Below, one piece after another: positions 42,030 through 53,675 of a stretch of DNA of 64,000 bases. This DNA is from Dryocosmus kuriphilus. Taxonomy: Eukaryota; Arthropoda; Insecta; Hymenoptera; Cynipidae. The translations under genes were made by a program, and so were the position numbers. Within the stretch, counting starts at the first letter, position 1. Every line of letters begins with the position of its first letter. The stretch is from contig CM076190.1 in assembly GCA_038277395.1 (NCBI GenBank), forward strand, positions 132,890,372 to 132,954,371. Reading direction: 5' to 3'. Below the pieces are notes generated by a model. That model searched no databases. It saw only the letters and a list, made by a program, of their open reading frames with translations, and was not told the origin of the DNA.

Positions 42030-44215
42030 CTAAGCCCTGAAGCTCAAAATCGTAAGTCCCAAAAAATATCTAAAGTCCCAAACAGTAGGGTCAATAAACC
42101 ATAAGTCACCAAACATGTACCAAATAAGGCCCAAACTGTGACCTATAAACTGTAAGGACGGAAACCATGTCCCAAAAATATAAGGCCTAAAGTAAGGTCC
42201 TAAACTGTAATTCCTAAAACTGCAATCCTTAAGGTGTAAGGCCCAAAATCTTAAGTCCCAAAAAATATTAAAAGCCCTAAAAAGTGGGGCCAATAGACCA
42301 TTAGCCCCAAAACATGTACAAAATAAGGCCCAAACTGTGACCTATAAACTGTAAGGACGGAAACCATGTCCAAAAATATAAGTCCTAAAGTAAGGTCCTT
42401 AACTACAATGCCCAAAACTGCCATTCTTAAGCCGTAAGGCCCAAAATCGTAAGTCCCAAAAAAGATCGAAAGTCCCAAACAGTGGGGCCAATAGACTATA
42501 AGCCATAAAACATGTTCAAAATAAGGCCAAAACTGTGACCTATAAACTGTGAGGCCCGGAACCACGTCCAGAAATATAAGGCCTAAAGTAAGGTCCTAAA
42601 CTGTAATACCTAAAACTGCAATTCTTAAGCCGTAAGGCCCAAAATCGTAAGTCCCAAAAAAGATCGAAGGTCCAAACAGTGGCGCCAATAGGCCGTAAGC
42701 TCCAAAACATGTACAAAATAAGGCCAAAACTATGGCCTATAAACTGCAAGGCCCGAAACCATTTCCAAAAATATTATGCCTAAAGTAAGGTCCTAAACTA
42801 TAATGCCTAAAACTGCAATTCTTAAACCGTAAGGCCCAAAATCGTAAGTCCCAAAAAAATCGAAAGTCCTAAACATTGGGGCCAATAGACCATAAGCCCC
42901 AAGACATGTTCAAAATAAGACCAAAACTGTGACCTATCAACTGTGAGGCCCGAAACCATGTCCAAAAATATAAGGCCTAAAGTAAGGTCCTAAGCTGTAA
43001 TGCCTAAAACTGCAATTCTTAAGCCGTAAGGCCCAAAATCGTAAGTCCCCAAAAAATCGAAAGTCCCAAACATTGGGGCCAATAGACCATAAGCCCCAAG
43101 ACATGTTCAAAATAAGGCCAAAACTGCGACCTATAAACTGTGAGGCTCGAAACCATGTCCAAAAATATAAGGCCTAAAGTAAGGTCCTAAGCTGTAATGC
43201 CTAAAACTGCAATTCTTAAGCCGTAAGGCCCAAAATCGTAAGTCCCAAAAAATCGAAATTCCCAAACATTGGGGCCAATAGACCATAAGCCCCAAGACAT
43301 GTTCAAAATAAGGCCAAAACTGTGACCTATAAACTGTGAGACCCGAAACCATGTCCAAAAATATAAGGCCTAAAGTAAGGTCCTAAGCTGTAATGCCTAA
43401 AACTGCAATTCTTAAGCCGTAAGGCCCAAAATCGTAAGTCCCAAAAAAGATCGAAGGTCTCAAACAGTGGCGCCAATAGACCATAAGCCCCAAAACATGT
43501 ACAAAATAAGGCCAAAACTGTGACCTATAAACTGCAAGGCCCGAAACCATTTCCAAAAATATAAGGCCTGAAGTAAGGTCCTAAACTGTAATGCCTAAAA
43601 CTGCAATTATTAAGCCGTAAGGCCCAAAATCGTAAGTCCCAAAAAAGATCGAAGGTCTCAAACAGTGGCGCCAATAGACCATAAGCCCCAAAACATGTAC
43701 AAAATAAGGCCAAAACTGTGACCTATAAACTGCAAGGCCCGAAACCATTTCCAAAAATATAAGGCCTGAAGTAAGGTCCTAAACTGTAATGCCTAAAACT
43801 GCAATTATTAAGCCGTAAGGCCCAAAATCGTAAGTCCCAAAAAAGATCGAAGGTCTCAAACAGTGGCGCCAATAGACCATAAGCCCCAAAACATGTACAA
43901 AATAAGGCCAAAACTGTGACCTATAAACTGCAAGGCCCGAAACCATTTCCAAAAATATAAGGCCTGAAGTAAGGTCCTAAACTGTAATGCCTAAAACTGC
44001 AATTATTAAGCCGTAAGGCCCAAAATCGTAAGTCCCAAAAAAGATCGAAGGTCTCAAACAGTGGCGCCAATAGACCATAAGCCCCAAAACATGTACAAAA
44101 TAAGGCCAAAACTGTGACCTATAAACTGCAAGGCCCGAAACCATTTTCAAAAATATAAGGCCTAAAGTAAGGTCCTAAACTGTAATGCCTAAAACCGCAA
44201 TTCTTAGCCGTAAGA
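42030..44215. repeat. 198-bp higher-order satellite array, ~11 units
   Basis: The anchor CCAAAACTGTGACCTATAAA recurs about every 198 bases from 42125 to 44107 (11 occurrences, some with changes). Each unit is itself built of short CCCAAA/GTAAGG submotifs. Units in the right half (from about 43525 to 44110) are identical or nearly so over their translated stretch, while left units are more diverged. Repeated minus-strand frames of 62 codons are a by-product of the array. Confidence 0.95.
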
Positions 44216-44835
44216 CGTAAAATCATAATATTATTTATTAGAATTATTGCATCCTGGAAAATTTTAAGGCCGAGCAAATGTAGAATTTGATTTCAACCCC
44301 ACGGGATATCATGGGAACCTTCTGCGGAAGAGTGTACGGGAACCTACTGAGAAACATATACATACAAGACGCGATTCATTTTACTGGAATGATTTGTCGA
44401 CTGCATCAAGGACACCGTTATCAAACCGTAGAACGAGATGAGCAGAAACGGGTTCGCGAGATCACTGGATGTACCGGTAGTCGATAAAGAACTATAATCG
44501 AGTCATTTTACAAGCACCCTATCGACGACCGATCGCGATTCAACATTTCCGGCCAATGCTTATGCAATACTCTCTCGTTAGAACTGCGCTCTCTTCCATC
44601 TGCTCTATGCTCCAGTTCATTTCTAGTGCAAGTTCAACGAGCGTTTCTCGTTAACCATCTCTTGTTTTGATATCAAAAGTCTCTTAACTTTTAAACTTAA
44701 AGAAAGTACTACCACTGCCTGCATAATACGCTCCAGCTATCTTTAACTCTAATCTCAAGACGATGTTTCTTTATTTAATTATTGACACTTTCAACATCAA
44801 TGTCCATTCAAATAGAAGGCGCAATTGACAGTCTT
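44216..44835. other. Unique DNA between two satellite arrays, no gene seen
   Basis: A 66-codon frame at 44287-44487 has normal composition but no recognisable domain. Nothing else is supported. Confidence 0.35.
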
Positions 44836-47285
44836 TTTTAAATATAAAATCTCTCCGTGTCCGTATCCGTATCCGTACCCATTAGAGTATTCATAGATCC
44901 GTTTCCGTTTTTCAATCCGTTTCCGTACTCCAATCCGATCCCATGTGCTTGTACATCTGTATCTGTATGCGTCCCTGTTTGAGTTCTCGTACCCGCTTCA
45001 GAATCCGTGCCCGTATTCATTTTCGTTTCTTGTTCGTATAGGGACACGGAGACGGCTCCATGACTGTTAGAGTATCCAAATCCGTTTGAATTTCCGTATT
45101 CGCTTCAGTATCCGTATCAGCTTCCGTATCCATTTCCGTATCCTTATCCTTATCATTGTCCCTTTTCCTAGCTATTATCCAATCCTTATCTTTATCAGTA
45201 GCCGTATCCTTATCCGTATCATTATCATTATCCTCATCCTTATAATCATCCTTACCCTTATCATCATCATTATCCTTATCCTTATCTCTATCCGTAAGTA
45301 TCTAAAGATATGTTTTTATTGCAATATATTTGTGAGGAATACGAAAATCGTCAGTTTTTTCAATTTTTTTATCAATTTCTTATTTTTAAACGCGTTTTTC
45401 ATAATATATTTTTATTCAGTAGTTTTTTTTCAATGCGTTTTTTTTAATTGCATGGCTTTTGAAAAATATTTTTTTACTTAGGTATACGTACATTCGTACG
45501 AATATAAACACGCAAAACTATAAGTTCTTTTTTTTCTCTCCAACGAATTAAAAATTTTTCACTGCACCAGGGACTTTTGCAAAAGCTGTAAAAGGGACTG
45601 TATCCAGCATACCCGTGTTCATTTCCGTTTCTTGTTCGTATAGGGATACGGAGATGGCTCCATAACCGTTAGATTATCCAAATCCGTTTGACCTTCCGTT
45701 TTCGCTTCAGTATCCGTATCAGTTTCCGTATTCTTATCCGTATCCTTATCCTTATCATTGTCCCTCTTCCTGGTTATTATATGCATCCTTATCTTTGTCA
45801 GAATCCGTATCCTTATCCTTATCTGTATCATTATCCTTATCATTATCCTTAACCTTATCATAATCATTATCCTTATCCTTATCCCTATCCGTAAATATCT
45901 ATAGATATGTTTTTATTGCAATATAATTGTGAAGAATACGAAAATCGTCAGTTTTTTCAATTTTTTGTAGTAATTTCTTATTTTTAAACGCGTTTTTCAT
46001 AATATATTTTTATTCAGTAGTTTTTTTAAATGCGTTTTTTTTAATTGCATGGCTTTTGAAGAATATTTTTTTACTTAGGTATACGTAGGTATATTCGTAC
46101 AAATATAAACACTCAAAACTAGAAGTTCTTTTTTTTTTCCTTTCCGACGAATAAAAAATCTTTCGCTGCACCTGGGACGTTTGCGAAAAGCTGTGAAAGG
46201 GACTGTATCCAGTACACCCGCATTCATTTCCGTTTCTTGTTCGTATAGGGATACGGAGACGGCTCCGTATCCGTTAGATTATCCAAATGCGTTTAAGTTT
46301 CCGTTTTCGCTACAGTATCCGTATCAGCTTCCGTATCCTTATCCGTATCCTTATCCTTATCATTGCCCCTTTTCCTGGTTATTATCCGTGTCCTTATCTT
46401 TATCAGTATCCGTATCCTTACCCTTATCATCATCATTATCCTTATCCTTATCTTTATCCGCAAATATATAAAGATATGTTTTTATTGCAATGTAATTGTG
46501 AGGAATACGAAAATAGTCAGTTTTTTCAATTTTTTTATTAATTTCTTAATTTTGAACGTGTTTTTCATAATGTATTTTTATTCAGTAGTTTTTTAAAAAT
46601 GCGTTTTCTCGTTAATTGCATGGCTTTTAAAAAATATTTTTTTATGTAGCTTTACGCACATTCGTACAAATGTAAACCCTTTTTTTTCCAAGGAATTTAA
46701 AATGTTTTAATGCACCAGGGACATTAACGAAAAGCTGTAAAAGGGAGTACACCCGTATCCATTTCCGTTTCTTGTTCGCATAGGGATACGGACATGGCTC
46801 CATAACCGTTAGATTATCCAAATCCGTTTGAGTTTCCGTTTTCGCTTCAGTATCCGTATCAATTTCCATATCCTCATCCGTATCCTTATCATTGTCTCTT
46901 TTCCTTGTTATTATCCTTATCCTTATCCTTATACTTGTCCTTATACTCATCATTATCCTTATCTTTATCCTTATCCTTATCCCTATCCATAAATATTCAA
47001 AGATATGTTTTCATTGCAATATAATTATGAAGAACACGAAAGTCTGGAGTTTTTTTAAGGTTTTTAGTAATATCTTATTTTTAAACGAATTTTTTATAAT
47101 ATTTTTTATTTAATAATTTTTTAGAATTAGGTTGTTTATTAATTACCTGGCCTTTAAAAATAATTTTCCATTTATATGTACATTCGCACAATTGTTCACA
47201 CGCAAAACTGAAATTTTTCTTTCCAACGAATGTAAAAATTTTAACTGCACCAGGGACGTTTGCGAAAAACTGTAAAATGGACAGA
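44836..47285. repeat. Macrosatellite of 530-610-bp units with TATCCG/TATCCT cores
   Basis: About four units. GATATGTTTT(T/C)ATTGCAATAT recurs at about 45306, 45902, 46473 and 47001; CTTGTTCG.ATAGGGA.ACGGA at about 45027, 45630, 46235 and 46770; GCACC.GGGAC...AAA(A)GCTGTAAAAGGGA also recurs. Each unit joins a hexanucleotide (TATCCG/TATCCT)n core to an AT-rich spacer. Low-complexity frames (repeated LILIL, or DTDTD on the other strand) are artefacts. Confidence 0.92.
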
Positions 47286-49265
47286 AGGAGAAAAGATCCC
47301 CAGTGTAGTTAAAAAATTTTAATTCAAAAAACTCTTTCTGCGCAATTTCTTCCCAATGAAATGCTTCAAAGGTTTCTTTTTCATTATCTAGTATCGTCTC
47401 TGAAACAGCATTATCAAAATTTGGGAGTGTTTTCTTATTATTTACAAGGTTTTTCAGTTTATGAAGAAATTATTGTTTTTTTCAATTTTTTCTAAATATT
47501 CAGTTATTGTTAATTTTAGATTATTTGTTAAATCAAGCTATTTTTTATTTAATTACATTTTATATGTATTTTTTAAATTATTAAAATACGTTTTTATTTA
47601 AGCCTTATTGTGAAGAACACGAAAACCTGGAGTTTTTAAATGTTTTAGTTTGTAATTGTTTGTTATTAAACGAATTTTTCATAATATTTTTTTAATCAGT
47701 TGTTTTTTATATCCATTGTTAAAATTTGTATTTAGAATTTTTTATATTCTTATGATTTCTTAGAGTTTTACCAAAGTAAGCAGGCAATTGAGCGGCTGAT
47801 ACTATTTGCATAATTGCAGGTTCATAAATTGCTGCACAATTCAAAATGCAAGTGAAAAAACTTTGGAAGCTGGAAACATATCTGTAAGAAACTGTTTGAA
47901 AAAATACTAATATCACTTATTTTTTGGGCAGTGCTATTTCAAGTATAAAAGAGTATTTTACCATTTATGATAAAGCAAGTCTTTAGAATTTCTGGACAAT
48001 TTACCTCGTACATTTGAATCAAAGCTATTACGTCATCTCCAGTTAAAAAAATTTAATATCTAATTTGAAATTCGTTAAATTTGTCTGTTCAATGGTCATT
48101 AGTTAAGAAAATTAAAATAATTTGGAAAAAAGTGTGAAACCTGTTCTCCACATATATACTGGCGTGGACTGAATTCTTCCACGTCAAATATTATAGCCAC
48201 TTGTCCAGCGACTGGACCATTTTTTTCTTATTGCTTCAAGTGCCTTGTTGTTACTTCAATCATTTAGTACCCATATTCTGAAAAAACTAAAAACAGACTT
48301 TTAGGATTATCTAAATCTTTGATGATGACACTGAAGAAAGTGGGTTTACAAAAAATATCTATGTTTTATGGGTTAAATTTTTTCTAGTTAAATTGATTAC
48401 ATTTCTAGTAGAGATAACTGTGATTGTATAGTAAGGTTTACTTTTTAAAACTAGCAAAATTAAACTGGTCTACTTTTGCAACAAATACCGATTCATAATA
48501 AACTGAAATATAATAGCCTATTTGGAAACATCATGTCATTATGTAAAACCAAATTATATTTTCATAAGAGCTTGTACTGATTTTCGTCTAAAGTCGTGTT
48601 AAAATAGTCCACAATCACAAAATAATTTATGTAAATATATTTTAAAAGTATACTGTAGTTAATTATAATGTAGCAAGGCAATCAAACTGAAATTTTATGA
48701 AGTTAGTTTAGAAAAATGTAAGTTGAGTCAAAACTCCAAATATGTAATTTTCGAGATAAATGAAAACAGTGAATTTTAAATAATATTTATATTCACCTCA
48801 GCTTAATTTATGAATTTTAGTTTGATTTTTAAATTACTGAACTATTAGTTATACAATCGTATTTCCAAGGGCCTCTTGTTTGACTCGATCAGCGAAATAC
48901 ATTATACCCGAAGACGCCATTTCTATTTCTTTTCGTTCTTTCTTTGTTTCACATTGCGTGATCGAGCATCATATGAATATTTTTTTTAGAGTTTTAAGGA
49001 ATTGTTAAAGTAATAATTCATCATTTAACGAATGCCCAGATGAAGTTGAAAGAATGGGATTTAGGGGAATATGTGGAAACTTTTTCAAGTAAGTATTTTT
49101 AATACTCTGAACGCTCTCAATAGTAGTTGAACCATAACCTTAATTTCGTCGAGAAAATCGTTTATCATTTGATGTCTGTTTTTCAAGGTTTTTTTTTACA
49201 TATGCACTTCTGTTTCTCAGACTGAAATTAACATTGATCTGACTTAATGTATCTCACATGTGGAA
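47286..49265. other. AT-rich DNA, no gene seen
   Basis: Some AT-rich sequence near 47580-47700 resembles the spacer of the macrosatellite (GTGAAGAACACGAAA). Beyond that no repeats, RNA genes or convincing coding frames were found. Confidence 0.45.
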
Positions 49266-49269
49266 GGCC

Positions 49270-51192
49270 AGGTACACAGAGAAAAATAGATAGTCAAACT
49301 TTGAGTGTCAAAATTTAAATGGTCAGTTTGACCTTCCAGACAGTATCATGTACAATCCCTAATTTTTTTTCCATAGTCAAAGAGACTCTCATTTTATCTT
49401 CAACTTAACAACCCGCAGATAATCAGCCTTACTGTTAGGGATTATCAAATCGACACTCTAGTATGGCTATGTTCAATACCCTGTTTTCACTCCTTTTGAC
49501 CGCCCGAGAGTGTCAAACTTACTATCAGGGATGATCGAATCGAAACGCTGGGATGGTTAAGTTAAATGTCTTATTTTTAGTCATTTGTACCAATCGAGAG
49601 GGCCAAACTCACTATCAAGAATAATCAGATCGACACTGTGAGATGGTCAAATAATGCGCGCGCCGATTTAAAGATCTTAATCCCGCTAAACTTCATAACT
49701 GAGTAACGGACGCGGCCGAGGCGGTTATCTCGGGTATCTCTGTGTTATTTTAAGTTTGTGTTTTGCAAAGTGCGTTACTTAAAACTAGATCTGTGATTTA
49801 CTGCGATTGCCCGTATTTTCTGTGATTGTGAATGATAAGTATCTATTTTAACTAATGTAGAAGTCTCGAGACCTATCGAGACTGGCAGTTTTGAGGTTAG
49901 GGTTAGAATAACACAATTTTTAAAGTTGTATTACTGTGGTTATTTTACTCATCACTTACAATTATTTTAAAAATTATTTAATCTATAATTTGATTCATTT
50001 TCCTTCAACGTTGTTTTACAGGAATGGCATCGTCAGGATATAGTTACGTATAGAGCTCATGAAGAGTTGGCAATGCAGCCAACAGATCATCGAGATATTC
50101 TTAGGTAACATTTTTTGGTTGAATTAAACTGCTTGTGACTTCAAATTAACTTTTTTTTATGATTGAAATATTTTTAAAAAATGAGAAAAATTTGGCTGCT
50201 TTTTTTGGTATTTGAACGTGCGAGAGGAATGACAAATTCCCTGTAACTTTTGTAAAAATTTGTTATTTCGTAGGAATGATTTAATTCTATTGTGAATAAA
50301 ATTTTTATCTAATAATATATAATATTCAGTGTTTTCAAATGAACGAGCGCAAGAATATTTAAGTTATGTATAAAATATTTATTCAAGTTAAATGTATGAA
50401 ATTTTTGTTGTTCGTTTAATTTTGTGTAACTTTATTGAAAAGATAAATTAGTCTCTGCTACTGCACGGGGAAGGCCGGGTAAATGTTTGCTATTAGTTGT
50501 GTATAAAAATAGAACATACATATTATGTATTAAAGTATTTCAGTTCACTTATTTAATCCATTAATTAATATTTTCCATATTTTTAAAAACTTAGTTAATT
50601 TAGCAACATACCAGAAGCATCACGTAATGTCGGTATTTCCAGTTACATATTATGTTTTATTAAAAAAATAGCATAGGTTTTTAATAACGAAAGATACATG
50701 TAACTGGAAATATACCCACCTCGCGTGATGTTTCTGGTATGTGGTCCAATTAATTTTTTAATGATTAAAAAAAAAAAATTGACTGCTCGAGATAGACGGT
50801 TCAATTATAAAATATAGTCTTTTTGATTATCAGCTATTGTTAATTTGACTAACAGAGATAATCATTTTGAGTATATGAACATAATAATTTTAATCATTTT
50901 CTATATTCGACTTGAATATTCTTGGATTTACAAGTTGACACTCTAAGATAATCGAGTTCACACTCCCACGATCGTAAACTTGACACTCTGAGATAGTGAA
51001 CCTAACCTTCAAATTTTGACATTCCAGAATCGTAAGCTTGACATTCTGGGATAGTAGACCTAACCATCAAATTTTGACACTCCGCGGATGGTACGCCACA
51101 CCATCTAGGGGGCTATCCCATAGTTAAAACTCAAGTATGGTCAGTTTGACACTCTAGATGTTCAGGCTGACTATCCATTTTTCTCCGTCTAG
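49270..51192. mobile_element. Non-autonomous element with AGTGTCAAA subterminal repeats
   Basis: The ends are inverted: ACACAGAGAAAAATAGATAGTCA at the left against the complement of TGACTATCCATTTTTCTCCGTC at the right. Inside both ends are many copies of AGTGTCAAACT / ATGGTCA.TTTGAC in alternating orientation. The centre (49700-50900) is AT-rich, with no transposase seen. Superfamily not identified. Confidence 0.7.
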
Positions 51193-51351
51193 TGTGTTTT
51201 TACTTTGGATTCATAACTTCAGTAACGAAAGACCATGACTTCAAACTAAAATTGCGAAATTCCTAGGGCGCAATATTTGGCTATTTTCGAGAAAAACGGC
51301 TTTAAAAAATTCGTCGCCGGTCTTATAAGATTGAAAAGTATATCTCTCAAC

Positions 51352-51425
51352 TGGTCGGCTAGCGCAGGTGGTAGCACTTTAAGTTTCTAGCCGGAAGTTT
51401 GCGGGCTCGATTCTCGCTGCCTCGC
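51352..51425 (+). mobile_element. tRNA-like SINE head, forward copy
   Basis: GTCGGCTAGCGCAGGTGGTA (box A like TAGCGCAGGTGG) is followed by GCGGGCTCGATTCTCGC (box B like). Pairing of a full cloverleaf is poor. It has an inverted partner at 52085-52165. Confidence 0.5.
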
Positions 51426-52084
51426 ATTTTATTTAATTTTCTTGTTATTTTTTTATTTATTGAAACTTTTATATATTCAATTTTCTTCTATTTTTTCAAT
51501 TTTACAGAAGTAAACATTTTAAGTGTTTTTTTTTTCAATGAAAAACTCACCTTTTTAAACTCTTTTCGCAAATAAATTTATTTTTTCATGAAAATTATTA
51601 ATTGTATCACTGTGTTTAAATTTTTTGCATATTTTAAAATGAGAATACACACGCAAAATTATGTTTCGAATAGAATATGAAAGAGAAAAATGTAAATGTA
51701 AATTACCAAAAAATGAAACACAATAATAATACTTAAGGATGTTAAATTGATTTTCATGATAATTGCAATTGCAATTAGAATTAAATCACACGATCCAGAA
51801 TAATAATTGTCATAAAAACAAGCAAAACTGCAATTACAATCAGTCACACGAGCCAAATTGTAATTTATTACAGTTTATTTTTCAATTACATCATTTTTAA
51901 ATACCTACAAGTTTGAATTCTGCACAATTTCATTATAAAATGTGCACAACATTTAAAAAAAAATGAATGAAATTAGTAATTTTCATAGAAAATAAATTTA
52001 TTTGCGAGAAAATTAAAAAAACGAGTTTTTCATTGAAAAAAAAACTTGAAATGTTTATTTTTTTAAAATTAAAAAGCATGGCAG

Positions 52085-52165
52085 CAACGAGAATCGATCC
52101 CGCAAAATTTCGGCTAGAAACTCAGAGAGCTGGCTCCTTATCTAGCCGACCAGTTGAGAGGTATA
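52085..52165 (-). mobile_element. tRNA-like SINE head, inverted copy
   Basis: The complement of 51352-51425 with scattered changes: box-B-like GGGATCGATTCTCG and a CGGCTAGATAAGGAGCCAGC segment. It forms the right inner arm of the palindromic structure. Confidence 0.5.
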
Positions 52166-52179
52166 TTTCTCAACCCTAC

Positions 52180-53155
52180 ACTGTAAGAAATAATCGTAAA
52201 TTTCCCATACAAAAGATGGAAATCTTTCCATACTTTTGAATATCCCATACCAGAATGGAAATTTTCCGGTAGTAGCACGAAGATTTTCAATATCTTTCGA
52301 GATTCCCATACATCTGTATAGTAATACTTCCATACAAGTATGGAACGCTAATGCGCAGCTGTCGCAGGCGCACCCGAGTGAAGCGCGTATGTGCTGTAGC
52401 CATGGTGATTGAAGCAAAACGAAGAGAGTGGGTCTAATGTAGTCATGGCGTCAAACGACTAATGCATAATATTTTCAGTGATTTTATGTAACTTTTGGTG
52501 TTGTGGCAGAAAGAAAAGTGTCATTTCAAGTACAATAAAAGTGAGTGCAACTGTACTTTTGGAGTAAAAGTAGGAGGAAGAAGAATAAGAGGAATAAAAT
52601 TCTTGTAATTCGGGGTAAGCTAATTTCACATATATATGTTATGTACACAATAAGCGTCAAACTTTGATGTACGTAAATATAACACGATTTACAAACGTAA
52701 TCATTCTTTTTTTAATTCTTGTAAGATATTCCAAAAAATCAGCCCTAAGGCGGGTCACAAGAGAGGGAGGAATAAGAGGAAAACCCATACGGTAAATCCT
52801 CAAGTCCAGAAATTGATGGACCGCATAGGAATGGAAGCGGATCTTATTTCTCAAGTTTGATTGTCTGCCAAATGATAAATTCTTATAGAAGTTGTAGGTA
52901 CTATATATTACGTTGTACATTATATTTTACTTAAAATTATATTTTATCTGTAAATTTCAATTCTGTCTTTAATTTACCCCTTCTAAAAATATAGGGTGTG
53001 AGAAAACCCTGATCTACGTATGCAAATTTTTCGATACTGGGGTATGCCAAAAATGTCACCCATGTGTGGGAAAAGTCCCATCCATGTATGGAAATTTTCC
53101 GATACTGAGGTATGGAAAAATTTCCATCCTTGTATGGGTTAATTATTTCCAATAC
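52180..53155. mobile_element. Element with CCCATAC/GTATGG subterminal repeats
   Basis: Imperfect inverted ends of about 60 bases: GTAAGAAATAATCG...CCCATACAAAAGATGG at the left against the complement of GGAAATTTTTCCATACC-type sequence at the right (53090-53150). Multiple CCATAC...GTATGGAAA motifs lie near both ends and the middle is unrelated. It splits the inverted duplication, so it is a later insertion. No transposase. Confidence 0.65.
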
Positions 53156-53369
53156 CGTTTTTCTGGAAAATGGCCATATATTGCGTGCTAGGAGTTTCAC
53201 AATTTTAGTTTGGGATCATGGTCCTTTTTTACTGAAATTATGAATCCAAGTAAAAAACACTCTACGAGGTATTCCCCTTGTCGGTAAAAATGGATAAATT
53301 GAGAAGAATTAAGAACAATAAATAGCGCAGGTAGTACAGTTAAGATGAGCATAAAAGCTGGTTAAGGTC

Positions 53370-53675
53370 ACTGTTAAAACTAGTTGAAATTAATAGTTTT
53401 ACTGGTTGATTTTATCAAAATATTCTTGCTGAAATTAATAGTTCTAATTAGTTAAAGAAAACTCACCGTTACGGCAACCGTAGAAACTAAAGTTGCAATT
53501 ACCAGTTTTACTGGTTAATTTCACCAAGTATTCTAGTTGAAATTACTAGTTTTTATTGGTTAAGCTTACAATGATATTCACAGTTATCATAACCATAAAA
53601 ACTAGTTGAAATGACCAATTTTTCTAGTAAACTTAACCAAAATATCTGCAGTTGGTTTAACTAGCTTAGCATACT
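53370..53675. repeat. Degenerate minisatellite around AACTAGTTGAAAT
   Basis: Repeated AGTTTTACTGGTTAA.TT, CTAGTTGAAATTA.TAGTTTT motifs with a loose 50-60-base spacing. Not coding. Confidence 0.65.

Larger units (their letters stand above)
51193..53270. repeat. Inverted duplication including tRNA-like SINE arms
   Basis: 51193-51290 (ATTCATAACTTCAGTAACGA, CATGACTTCAAACTAAAATT) is inverted at 53160-53265. 51340-51660 is inverted at 51925-52170. Inner arms contain the tRNA-like sequence. The right arm is split by a separate element at 52180-53155. The centre is near 51780. Confidence 0.65.

Noticed and set aside
41628..44109. Series of minus-strand open frames (62-108 codons) with repeated FWDLRFWALRL-like text
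   Set aside because: They repeat with the 198-bp satellite period and have no start context, splice sites or independent conservation. They are translations of the array.
42030..44215. CRISPR-like array
   Set aside because: Units are head-to-tail without unique spacers, 198 bp long and in eukaryotic DNA; it is a satellite.
45086..46953. Isoleucine/leucine-rich and DTDTD-rich open frames
   Set aside because: They read the TATCCG/TATCCT core of the macrosatellite in different frames.
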